Of a DNA stretch of 64,000 nt, positions 9,310-16,838 are shown piece by piece (position 1 is the first letter of the stretch; each line of letters opens with the position of its first letter). The DNA is taken from the NCBI RefSeq assembly GCF_900112605.1, contig NZ_FOMJ01000004.1:124001-188000 (forward strand), in the 5' to 3' direction. The notes beneath the pieces were generated by a model, which saw only the letters and a list, made by a program, of their open reading frames with translations, did not search any database and was not told the DNA's origin. This DNA comes from Thiohalospira halophila DSM 15071 (lineage in GTDB: Bacteria; Pseudomonadota; Gammaproteobacteria; Thiohalospirales; Thiohalospiraceae). The translations under genes were made by a program, and so were the position numbers.

Positions 9310-10200
9310 TCAGGCGGGGCCTTCCGGCCAGGCGAGCCGTTCCTGGAGGAGTTCCGCCAGTCGGGTGGCCGGCTCCGAGGGTCGGCCGGGGGCGCGATGG
9401 AGGGCGATATCCACTGCAGGCAGCGGGGGCAGCCCCTCCGCCTCTCCCAGGGCCCGCAGGCCCGGCTCGAACATGGAGGGGGTGAGGACCGTGACCGCCA
9501 GGCCGGCCCGGACCGCCGCCAGCAGCCCGGCCAGGCCGGTGCTGGTATAGGCCACCCGCCAGGGGCGGCCGGCGGACTCCAGGGCCTCCAGCGACTGCTC
9601 CCGGAAGATGCAGACCCCGCGACGGGAGAGCGCCAGGGGCAGGGGATCGCGCTCATGGGCGGCGTGGTCAGCGGCGCCGGCCCAGCGCAGGGGCTCCCGG
9701 CGCAGGGTCTCGCCCCCGGGGCTGCCGGGCTGGCGGGTGACCACGGCCAGGTCCAGCCCGCCGGTGCGGACCGCTCCCACCAGGTCCACGCTCAGACCGC
9801 ACTCCACGGTGAGTTCCACGCCGGGGAAGCGTTCCTCGAACTCCGCCAGGACCGCCGGCAGGAAGGCGAGGTAGTCATCCGGGATCCCCAGTCGCAGCCG
9901 CCCCCCGAGCCGCTGGGCGCGTAGCTCCTGCCAGGCCAGGGCGTGGTGGCGGAGGATCTCCCGGGCGTGGGCCAGCAGCCGCTCCCCCTCCGGGGTCGGC
10001 GCGAGGGTGCTCCGCTCCAGCAGGCGATGCCCCGTGCGCTCCTCCAGCCGCGCCAGGTGGGCGCTCACCGTCGACTGGGCGCGATGCAGCCGCCGGCCCG
10101 CCGCCGTGAAGCCGCCGCTGTCCACCACCGCCACCAGGGACTGGAGGAGTTCCAGGTCCAGGGGGTGGCCCTGGCTCATCACGTTGCGTGATTCATCCAT
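9310..10200 (-). CDS. LysR-family transcriptional regulator
   Basis: A 296-residue (or 289 if starting at the ATG at 10179) cytoplasmic regulator. The N-terminal winged helix-turn-helix is clear (LDLELLQSLVAVVDSGGFTA onwards, with AQSTVSAHLARLE as recognition region), followed by a periplasmic-binding-like effector domain starting at LRLGIPDDY. It is transcribed divergently from an EamA-type exporter whose start is only about 90 bases away, the classic arrangement for a LysR protein controlling its neighbour. The effector is unknown; an amino acid or metabolite exported by the EamA protein is a reasonable inference. Confidence 0.92.
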   Translation of the reverse strand: MDESRNVMSQGHPLDLELLQSLVAVVDSGGFTAAGRRLHRAQSTVSAHLARLEERTGHRLLERSTLAPTPEGERLLAHAREILRHHALAWQELRAQRLGGRLRLGIPDDYLAFLPAVLAEFEERFPGVELTVECGLSVDLVGAVRTGGLDLAVVTRQPGSPGGETLRREPLRWAGAADHAAHERDPLPLALSRRGVCIFREQSLEALESAGRPWRVAYTSTGLAGLLAAVRAGLAVTVLTPSMFEPGLRALGEAEGLPPLPAVDIALHRAPGRPSEPATRLAELLQERLAWPEGPA

Positions 10201-10286
10201 TACGAGAATTCGTTTCCATCATGCTCGGTCCGACCCTACCTTACGGCTGGAGAGTTCCACTGACCAGCGAGGAGGGCGATTCAGGC

Positions 10287-11192
10287 ATGAACGCCAGCGG
10301 GAGCGTACGGGGGTTACTGGCCGGGGTTTTTACCGTGGTCCTCTGGGGGAGCCTGCCCCTGCTGCGGCGGTTGGCGGGACTGCCGCCCCTGCAGGTTGCC
10401 GCCATCGCCCTGGCCGCAGCGGCCCTGCTGGCGGGAGTGGCTGCGCTGTTCGCCCGGGAGGGGGATGCCCGACCGGCACCCATGACCCGGAAGGCCCACT
10501 GGCTGGCCGGCGTGGGCGGTCTGGTGGGCGCGCTCTGGTTCTACTTCCTCGCCCTGGGGCGGGGCGATCCGGCGGTGGTGACCCTGGTGACCTATACCTG
10601 GCCCCTGGGCTTCGTCGTCGCCGCCGATGTGCTGGCCGGTCGCCGCCCCGCGGTGGCCGCCCTGCTGGGGGCGGGGATCGCCTTTGCCGGGATCGCGCCC
10701 CTGGTGGCCGGCGGCGGAGGCGGGGAGCCCACGCCGCCGGTGGCATGGCTGGCGGGGCTGGCCAGCGGCGCCTCCTGGATCGCCTTCTCCCTCTACCTGC
10801 GCGGTGCGGGGGCGCTGCCCTTGAGCGGCTATGCGCGGCTCTTTGGCCAGGCCGGCGTTGTCGCCCTGGTCCTGCACCTGGTTACCGAGACCACTGTTAC
10901 CGCGGCGGTGGGGGACTGGCTGGCCGCGGCCCTCATCGGGGTCGGCCCCTACGGGGTGGCCTTCATGGCCTGGGGCTACGCCCTGCGCCACGGCCCCGCC
11001 GGCCTGCTGGGGACGCTGACCTACGCCACTCCCGTCATCGCCACTACCGCCCTGGTGGCCGTGGGCTGGAGCGCCCCGGACCCCCGGCTGGCGCTGGCCG
11101 CCATCGGTGTGGTCGGCGGGGCGCTGGTGGCCAGTGGGCGGTTGCCGGCCCGGTGGCCGCGGCGGTCCCTGCGGCCGGGGTCAGCGGGGTGA
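10287..11192 (+). CDS. DMT/EamA-family transporter
   Basis: A 301-residue inner-membrane protein with about ten hydrophobic helices in two EamA repeats. The first repeat begins LLAGVFTVVLWGSLPLL; the second contains YARLFGQAGV and GPYGVAFMAWGYALRHGPAG, the usual PxxA/YALR-like ends. The ATG at 10287 has GGAGG about 11 bases upstream; the frame opens earlier at GTG 10188 but that extension is not family-like and overlaps the divergent LysR gene. Likely exports an amino acid or related metabolite under control of the adjacent LysR regulator. Confidence 0.88.
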   Translation: MNASGSVRGLLAGVFTVVLWGSLPLLRRLAGLPPLQVAAIALAAAALLAGVAALFAREGDARPAPMTRKAHWLAGVGGLVGALWFYFLALGRGDPAVVTLVTYTWPLGFVVAADVLAGRRPAVAALLGAGIAFAGIAPLVAGGGGGEPTPPVAWLAGLASGASWIAFSLYLRGAGALPLSGYARLFGQAGVVALVLHLVTETTVTAAVGDWLAAALIGVGPYGVAFMAWGYALRHGPAGLLGTLTYATPVIATTALVAVGWSAPDPRLALAAIGVVGGALVASGRLPARWPRRSLRPGSAG

Positions 11193-11195
11193 GGG

Positions 11196-12683
11196 TCAGT
11201 CGTCGTCTTCCTCGTCCTCGCGCTCGACCTCCGAGGCCTGGAAGGTGTTGCCCTCCCAGGAACCTTCCACCTCCAGGCGGTCGCCAACGCTGGCCGAGGT
11301 CCCGGTTCCGGACAGGTCGACGGTAACGCCGGCGATGACCACGGTATCGCCCCCGTTCTGGACGACGGTGACGGTGCCCTCGATCTCGGCTTCGCAGCCC
11401 TCGTCGTCTTCGCGCTCGAGCTGGAGGGCCAGGGCGCCCTCGCCGTCCGGCTGATTGCTGGCCGGCCGCAGGAGGACCTCCACGCAGTCGCCGGCGGTCA
11501 GCGCGCCGCCCTCGTCGTCCAGGTCGAGCCGGGTGCGCGGGGTGACGGCCATCTCCACGCCGAAGAGGGTCAGGTGGGTGACGCGGCCGTTGGGGTCCAC
11601 GGACCCAACCGCTTCCAGCGCGCCCTCGAAGGCGGTCTCGGTGGGCTCTTCGAGGAATTCGATCTCCTCGGCGGTGAGGGTCCCGTCCCGGTATTCGGCC
11701 TCCAGTTCTATCCGCTCGCTCGTTTTGAGATCGGCAGGTTTACGACTGTCCTCGAATTCGGTTCGGTCTGTGAGAGTAACCCTCGCGCCGTTGAAGCCGA
11801 AGGAGGCGGTCGATTCGTCCCAGTTCGAGGTTACGCGCCCGGTGGCCTCCACCTCGCCGTCTTCATCCGCGGGGAGTTCCAGCCCCAGGCCGGTGAGGCC
11901 GGTGATGGCGTCCGCCTGGAGCCCGCCGTTAGAGTGGTTGCCGCGGATGTGGACGACCCGTCCCGACCAGTCCTCCGGGGCCGCGGGGAGGTCGGTCAGG
12001 TCGGTTCCGGTGCCGTAGCGCACCTCCGTCTCGGATTGCAGGGTCACGGTATCTGCCGTTGCGGTCTCTACCGACCCGCTTACCGCGATGGCCCCGTCGT
12101 CGTTCAGGACTGCCAGCCGTGTTGCCCGGAAATCGTTCCCCTCCGGGTAGCCGCTGACCTCCACGGCTTGTTCGGTGGTGATCGCCTCGGGGCCGATCAG
12201 ACCCTTGCCGGTGCGGTCGGCGAAGACGGTGCCCCGGTCGATGATGACGGTGCGGCCCAGGACGGTGAGGCTCCCCAGACCGTCGACGTCCAGGCTGATG
12301 TCCGCTACCGGCCCGCGCAGCAGGGGCCGGTAGCGCACGGTCTCGGCGGTGCCGGAATCGCCCTGGGCGTCCCGGTTGCCGGTGACGGTGACCACCATGC
12401 CGACGCCCAGCGCTTCCCGCTCGTCCCGGTTGGATTTCGCCCCGTCGATGTAGAGCGTGGCATCGCCGGTGGCGTAGCGGATGCCGTTGACGTAGATGCT
12501 GCCGAAGCCATCCACCGGGCCGGAGGAGTAGCCGGTGCCGCTGATCCCGCCGTCGTTCTGCTGATTACCGGCGATGGTGGTGTCCTCCTGGGGCACGCAG
12601 GCGGCCAGGAAGATCGCCAGCAGGGTCATGAACAGCGGGATGGCCGCCTTGTGGACGGCACTACGAGGCAGGCGGGGCATCAT
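11196..12683 (-). CDS. DUF5666-domain lipoprotein, long (B)
   Basis: A 495-residue exported protein. It starts with a lipoprotein signal (FLAAC) and then carries several beta-rich repeats of DUF5666 type: each begins like GFGSIYVNG or GPVADI, has VGMVVTVTG-type strands, and contains an ILGRTV/TVLGRTVIID-like core. The C-terminus is almost entirely Asp/Glu. The start ATGATG has GAGGA at good spacing and lies inside the 3' end of the upstream DUF6502 gene (23-base overlap), so translation is coupled. It belongs to a leftward cluster DUF5666-A, DUF4382, DUF6502, DUF5666-B. Function unknown; an acidic OB-like surface protein anchored to a membrane is inferred. Confidence 0.85.
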   Translation of the reverse strand: MMPRLPRSAVHKAAIPLFMTLLAIFLAACVPQEDTTIAGNQQNDGGISGTGYSSGPVDGFGSIYVNGIRYATGDATLYIDGAKSNRDEREALGVGMVVTVTGNRDAQGDSGTAETVRYRPLLRGPVADISLDVDGLGSLTVLGRTVIIDRGTVFADRTGKGLIGPEAITTEQAVEVSGYPEGNDFRATRLAVLNDDGAIAVSGSVETATADTVTLQSETEVRYGTGTDLTDLPAAPEDWSGRVVHIRGNHSNGGLQADAITGLTGLGLELPADEDGEVEATGRVTSNWDESTASFGFNGARVTLTDRTEFEDSRKPADLKTSERIELEAEYRDGTLTAEEIEFLEEPTETAFEGALEAVGSVDPNGRVTHLTLFGVEMAVTPRTRLDLDDEGGALTAGDCVEVLLRPASNQPDGEGALALQLEREDDEGCEAEIEGTVTVVQNGGDTVVIAGVTVDLSGTGTSASVGDRLEVEGSWEGNTFQASEVEREDEEDDD

Positions 12684-13497
12684 CGGGGTCCTCGAAGTAG
12701 TAGATGGCCAGGCCGGCACGGTGGCGGTCGCCTTCCTCGGCACCGTCCTGCGCGGTATCGCGGTCCCGGGCGGCGAACCACTCGTTGAGTTCCAGCAGCA
12801 GCTCGCCACTGCGGTCGGCGGTGAGCCTGCGCAGGGCGGGCAGGGCCTCGGCGGGGAGGTTGTTGTAGGCCACCTTGCGCTGGAAGCGGGGCTCGCCGCC
12901 CTCTGCATGGAGATTGTAGTCGATGGTCGCCACCAGTTCGGCGACGTCGCTGCCCAGGATGTGCAGCTTTTCAACCTCGCCGCCGGGCACGTAGCCCTCC
13001 GCGGCCAGGTAGTGGAGCCCCTCGTCGCCGGCGTGGACGGCGCCGGTGCGCTCGAGTTCGTCGAGCACCGCCCGGGGTGGCATGTCGCCGCTGTGGGCAC
13101 GGACCAGCTCGGTGATGCTGGGCCCGCCCGCCTCCGCCTCGAAGGGGAGCGGGAGCGGGTGGCCGCCGTCATCGCGGAAGCGCGGATCCCGCAGCCAGCC
13201 GTTGATGACCCGGGTGGCGCGGTTGTGGCGCTGCTCGGCCACGGTGTCATCCGGCTGTTCCGTCGCCTGGAGGCGGCTGACCTCCTTGCGGTTGAGGCCG
13301 GTGAGCACCGAGACCCGCGAGACCGTCTGCTTGCGGCCGGGGATCGCGAATTCCCGGGAGGCCACATCGACGTAGGCCCAGCGCGCCAGGTCGGCGAAGG
13401 CCTGGTAGGAGACCCCGTAGCGCAGCAGCAGCCGCACCAGGGGGCGCAGGAGGCGGATGAGGGCGGCGGTCAGGGCCCGGTTGGCGGTCTCGGTCAT
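12661..13497 (-). CDS. DUF6502-family cytoplasmic protein, probable regulator
   Basis: A 278-residue protein without signal or TM segments. The N-terminal half has LLRPLVRLLLRYGVSYQAFA and SRVSVLTGLNRKEVSRL, which read as a winged or helix-turn-helix DNA-binding fold, and the middle includes VINGWLRDPRF, typical of DUF6502. It is the only cytoplasmic member of a cluster of exported DUF5666/DUF4382 proteins, so a regulatory role is the most economical inference. ATG at 13497 matches the family start; an upstream in-frame extension overlaps the DUF4382 gene in another frame and is rejected. Its stop lies 23 bases inside the downstream DUF5666-B gene. Confidence 0.85.
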   Translation of the reverse strand: MTETANRALTAALIRLLRPLVRLLLRYGVSYQAFADLARWAYVDVASREFAIPGRKQTVSRVSVLTGLNRKEVSRLQATEQPDDTVAEQRHNRATRVINGWLRDPRFRDDGGHPLPLPFEAEAGGPSITELVRAHSGDMPPRAVLDELERTGAVHAGDEGLHYLAAEGYVPGGEVEKLHILGSDVAELVATIDYNLHAEGGEPRFQRKVAYNNLPAEALPALRRLTADRSGELLLELNEWFAARDRDTAQDGAEEGDRHRAGLAIYYFEDPDDAPPAS

Positions 13498-13552
13498 GGC
13501 AGCCAAGGGTAGCCCGTGACGAGGGTCGGCGGCGAGGGCCGCCGGGCCCTCG

Positions 13553-14539
13553 TTACAGGTCCGCCTCGGTGACCTCCCCGGCGTTGACCGTGACCTCGGC
13601 CGGGTTCCCGAACGGCGGGGCATCGTCCGTCGCATCCGGCTGGTCGCCGCTGGCGTCGCAAGTGAAGGCGACGGTGTAATCGCCGGCATTCAGGAAGGCG
13701 GCGCGGTAGCGGTACTCGGCCCTCGTATCGTTGTAGCGGACCGGCGCTACGGTCACGGGGCTGTCGTTCCCCTCCGCGAGCTGGTCGCTGCTGTCGGCAT
13801 CGTCGCCCTCGGAGGTGTCCTCCACGTAGACGTCGCCCAGGGTCGTGAGATCGTGGCCGGAGTAGACGTAGACGGCGGCGCCGGCCGGGTCATCACCATC
13901 GCTGAAGCCACAGCCCTCGCTACTGATGGCGTTGTCCACGGAACCGGCGATGGCGCCGGTCTCGCTGGTATCCACCAGCCGCAGGGCCGGGCGTAGGCGG
14001 TAGTCGTAACCTTGCAGTGGTCCGGCGGGGGGCTGCGCGGCGATGGTGTGCACCGCCTTGCGCAGGTCGAAGTCCACGGTGAGCGACAGCGAGTCGTTGA
14101 CCGGCACGGTGAAGGGGGAGACGAGCTTGAGCCCGGTCTGCGCCCCGCTGGGGACCCAGACGTTGGGCTGGTCGATGGTCTCGCTCGCCTTCTCCAGGGT
14201 CACGGCCAGGTCGTGGAGCCGGATCCAGTTGTACTGGCCGGCCGGCAGATCGACCTCCTCCAGCAGGGCCTCCGCCCCGCCGCCGCTGAGCGTCAGCAGG
14301 TCGATACGGTCGGTCTCCTCGGGCTGGAAGGTGATAGAGGGCCCGTCCGCCGGTTTGAGTTCGATCTCGCCGAACTCCACCCAGACGTGTTCGGCCTGGT
14401 CCACCGGGGCATCGGTGACCTGGAGGCTCAGGGTGCCCTGAGTGCCTCCGCCGCCGCCATCACCGCTGTCGGTGCAGCCGGTTACGACCAGCGCCATGGC
14501 CGGGACCAGGGCGGTTGCAAGCATTGCGGAACGTTTCAT
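13553..14539 (-). CDS. DUF4382-domain lipoprotein
   Basis: A 328-residue exported protein with a lipobox (LVVTGC) after an N-terminal hydrophobic segment and a glycine-rich linker. Residues about 36-170 form the DUF4382 domain (LSLQVTDAPVDQAEHVWVEF, and DLPAGQYNWIRL). The C-terminal part (about 200-325) has a second beta-sandwich region containing two cysteines (EGCGFS and FTCDASG) and resembles a carboxypeptidase-regulatory or Cna-B-like fold ending with VTVNAGEVTEADL. GGGAGG precedes the ATG. Neighbours are DUF5666 and DUF6502 genes on the same strand. Function unknown; an envelope-surface role is inferred. Confidence 0.87.
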   Translation of the reverse strand: MKRSAMLATALVPAMALVVTGCTDSGDGGGGGTQGTLSLQVTDAPVDQAEHVWVEFGEIELKPADGPSITFQPEETDRIDLLTLSGGGAEALLEEVDLPAGQYNWIRLHDLAVTLEKASETIDQPNVWVPSGAQTGLKLVSPFTVPVNDSLSLTVDFDLRKAVHTIAAQPPAGPLQGYDYRLRPALRLVDTSETGAIAGSVDNAISSEGCGFSDGDDPAGAAVYVYSGHDLTTLGDVYVEDTSEGDDADSSDQLAEGNDSPVTVAPVRYNDTRAEYRYRAAFLNAGDYTVAFTCDASGDQPDATDDAPPFGNPAEVTVNAGEVTEADL

Positions 14540-14559
14540 GGTTTCCTCCCGATTCGGTG

Positions 14560-14580
14560 GGTGCCCCGTTTCGGGGCACC
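14560..14580 (-). other. Intercistronic hairpin between DUF5666-A and DUF4382 genes
   Basis: GGTGCCCCG and CGGGGCACC form a perfect 9-bp stem around TTT. It lies 16 bases beyond the upstream stop and about 20 bases before the downstream ATG. No T-run follows in the direction of transcription, so it is more likely an mRNA processing/stability or partial attenuation element than a full terminator. Confidence 0.5.
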
Positions 14581-14596
14581 ACCGGGGCGCTGGGGG

Positions 14597-15877
14597 TTAG
14601 TCGTCGTCGCCGTCCTCGTCCTCGACCTCGATCTCGGTGGCGATATTCTGCCCGTCGGCGTTCTCGTAGTATTCCACCTCTACGTTCATGCCGACTGCCA
14701 GGTCCGAGAGACGGCGGATCCCGTCGCCATCCAGCTCCGTGTTGGGCGTGATCATCAGGGTCAGGCCGTTGACCTCGATGGTGGGCGGCTGCGCCTCAAG
14801 GTCGATGGCGGTGATGGGGTAACCCTCGATTTCAAGTTCCTCGTCGTCGTCATCCCGCCCCAGGCGCTCGATCTCCTCGGCGTAGAAGCGGCGCTCGCCG
14901 TCCACGGTGCGGTAGCGGCCCTCCACCTTGACCCGGGAGGCGGTGTTGCCGGTCGTGCCGGCAGTCAGGGTCGACGGATCGACGTAGTCATCGTCGTCGT
15001 CTTCCTCGAGATCAAGGTAGATCCGGCGGTGGTTGAGCCGGAACCAGGCGGGGTCCTCCTCGAGGCCGCTGACGTCCCTGACCAGGCCGGCGAAGGTGCG
15101 CTCGCGATCGTCGTCCCGGCCGTCACCGCGCTCCTCTTCCTCTACCTCGGTAGCGATGAGCGTGTTGCTGCCGGTATCGAACTCGCTGGCCTCCACCTCG
15201 ACGAAGAGGCCGTTGGCCAGTTCGAGGTCGTCATCGAGTTCGGCGTTGCTGTAGTCGACGGTGATACGGCCGTTGAGGGTGAACTCCTCATCCACGGTAT
15301 TGAGGTCGCTGATGGTGCCGCGGACCTCGATATCGTCGTCATCGTCGTCCACCTCGATACGGGTGGCGGTGAGGGTCCCCTCCCCGTCGCCCCACCCGCT
15401 GACCTCCACGCGGGTGTTGGTGGTGAGCTGGTTGAGGCTGGTGATGCTGCCCTCTCCCTCGAAGCGGGTGTCGGCCGTGACCTCCACCGTGTGGCCGAGG
15501 ACGGCGATGGTCCCTTCCGTCACCCCGTCGGTGCTGGTGAGGCTGACATCGGTAACCGGCCCCTCCAGGTCGGCATCGAAACGGATGGCGGTGGCGCGAC
15601 CCTCGCCGGTGGCCGGGTCCACCTCGCCCTCCACGGTGACCACCATGCCGACATCCAGGGCCTGCTCGTCGGCGGCGATATCATCCACGCGGATCTCGGC
15701 CCCCCGGGTCTCGAACCGGGTCCCGTTGACGTAGACGCTGCCGAAGCGGGTGATCTCGCCGGAGCTGGTGATGGGCTCCAGGTCGCTGTTGCTGCTGCTG
15801 CCGCTATCGTTGCAGCCGGCCAGGGCGGCGGCCACGGCGAGGGCGGTGGCGCTCAGCGTGAGGGTGCGTACGGACAT
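14597..15877 (-). CDS. DUF5666-domain lipoprotein (A)
   Basis: A 426-residue exported protein with lipobox AALAGC followed by a Ser/Asp-rich linker. It contains about five repeats of the DUF5666 beta-barrel type; the first has ITRFGSVYVNGTRFETRGA and a VGMVVTVEGEVD strand, and later copies repeat the (V/I)xVxG(x)~15(A/T)xxIE(V/I) pattern. The C-terminus is a run of acidic residues. ATG 15877 has AGGAG upstream; the frame opens further upstream but only this start gives a signal peptide. Two palindromic sites lie 23-64 bases upstream and may control the cluster. Confidence 0.85.
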   Translation of the reverse strand: MSVRTLTLSATALAVAAALAGCNDSGSSSNSDLEPITSSGEITRFGSVYVNGTRFETRGAEIRVDDIAADEQALDVGMVVTVEGEVDPATGEGRATAIRFDADLEGPVTDVSLTSTDGVTEGTIAVLGHTVEVTADTRFEGEGSITSLNQLTTNTRVEVSGWGDGEGTLTATRIEVDDDDDDIEVRGTISDLNTVDEEFTLNGRITVDYSNAELDDDLELANGLFVEVEASEFDTGSNTLIATEVEEEERGDGRDDDRERTFAGLVRDVSGLEEDPAWFRLNHRRIYLDLEEDDDDDYVDPSTLTAGTTGNTASRVKVEGRYRTVDGERRFYAEEIERLGRDDDDEELEIEGYPITAIDLEAQPPTIEVNGLTLMITPNTELDGDGIRRLSDLAVGMNVEVEYYENADGQNIATEIEVEDEDGDDD

Positions 15878-15899
15878 GGGGGATCTCCTGTCTGGGTAT

Positions 15900-15941
15900 G
15901 GGAAATGTTTCCCAACGGATGCATTGGGATTATTTTCCCAA
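15900..15941 (-). promoter_or_regulatory. Paired palindromes upstream of the DUF5666/DUF4382 cluster
   Basis: Two related inverted repeats lie in an AT-richer patch: GGGAAA-TG-TTTCCC (15900-15913) and TTGGGA-TTATTT-TCCCAA (15924-15941). Their centres are 26 bases apart and both share the TTTCCCAAC sequence. The position just upstream of the first gene of the cluster suggests an operator; the protein bound is unknown. Confidence 0.5.
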
Positions 15942-16037
15942 CCAGGCTTCCTGTCAAGCGCCATCGGGCGAAGGGCAAGGCACTGACCGGTATCATGGTC
16001 GGTTGGTTACGAGGGGCCATTCATCCAGGGGGGGTAC

Positions 16038-16823
16038 GTGGAGGCCGTGATTCTCTATATCGCCGTCGGCGCCGGGTCCGGCCTGCTGGGCGGTCTGCTG
16101 GGGCTGGGTGGGGGACTGGTGACCGTGCCGGCGCTGGCGGCCTGGTTCGCCGCAGCCGGTTACGGGGAGGCGGCGATGCATCTGGCCGTGGGGAGCTCCC
16201 TGGCGGTGATCCCCTTCACGCTGGCCTCGGCGGTGGTCGCCCACGCCCGGCGCGGGGCGGTGGCCTGGCCATTGTTGAAGGGGCTGGTGCCGGGCGCCGT
16301 GCTCGGCGGTCTGGCGGGGGCCCTGCTGGTGGGTGGTCTGGACGGGGCACGGCTGGCGGTACTCTTCGGCACCTTCCTCATCCTGGTGGCGCTATGGATG
16401 GCGCTGGGGCGCAAGCCGTCCCCGGGTCGGCAGCCACCGGGACGGGTCGGGCAGGCGATGGCGGGTGGCGTGATCGGCCTTGTCGCCGCCCCCATGGGGG
16501 TGGCCGGCGGGACGCTCACCGTCCCCTGGCTGGCGTGGCACAACATCCCGCTCCCCCGGGCCGTCGCCACCTCCGCCGCCCTGGGGCTACCCATCGCCCT
16601 GGCCGGGGTGGCCGGTTTCCTGATCACTGGCAGCGGGGTGCCGGGACGGCCGGAGGGGGCGACGGGCTGGGTCCACCTCCCGGCCGTGGCCGCCCTGGCC
16701 CCGGCCGCCATCCTCACCGCGCCGCTGGGGGCCCGTCTGGCCCACGCCCTGCCGGTTACCCTCCTCCGCCGGATCTTCGCCGGGTTCCTGGTGGTCGTGG
16801 GCCTGCGGATGATGATCGGCTGA
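16038..16823 (+). CDS. TSUP (TauE/SafE)-family permease
   Basis: A 261-residue inner-membrane protein with about eight hydrophobic helices in two repeats. The N-terminal GLLGGLLGLGGGLVTVPAL and the second-half GLVAAPMGVAGGTLTVPWL are the paired glycine-rich signatures of the family. Members move sulfite, organosulfonates or other small anions; the exact substrate is not deducible. A GTG start is preceded by a GGGGGG tract. It is divergent from the DUF5666 cluster and convergent with the transposase-like gene, and appears monocistronic. Confidence 0.88.
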   Translation: MEAVILYIAVGAGSGLLGGLLGLGGGLVTVPALAAWFAAAGYGEAAMHLAVGSSLAVIPFTLASAVVAHARRGAVAWPLLKGLVPGAVLGGLAGALLVGGLDGARLAVLFGTFLILVALWMALGRKPSPGRQPPGRVGQAMAGGVIGLVAAPMGVAGGTLTVPWLAWHNIPLPRAVATSAALGLPIALAGVAGFLITGSGVPGRPEGATGWVHLPAVAALAPAAILTAPLGARLAHALPVTLLRRIFAGFLVVVGLRMMIG

Positions 16824-16838
16824 GTATTCCCCTCAGCC
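16818..16838. terminator. Possible bidirectional hairpin between convergent genes
   Basis: GGCTGAG and CTCAGCC form a 7-bp stem around TATTCCC and include the stop codons of both converging genes. There is no clear T-run on either side, so its terminator strength is doubtful. Confidence 0.35.
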
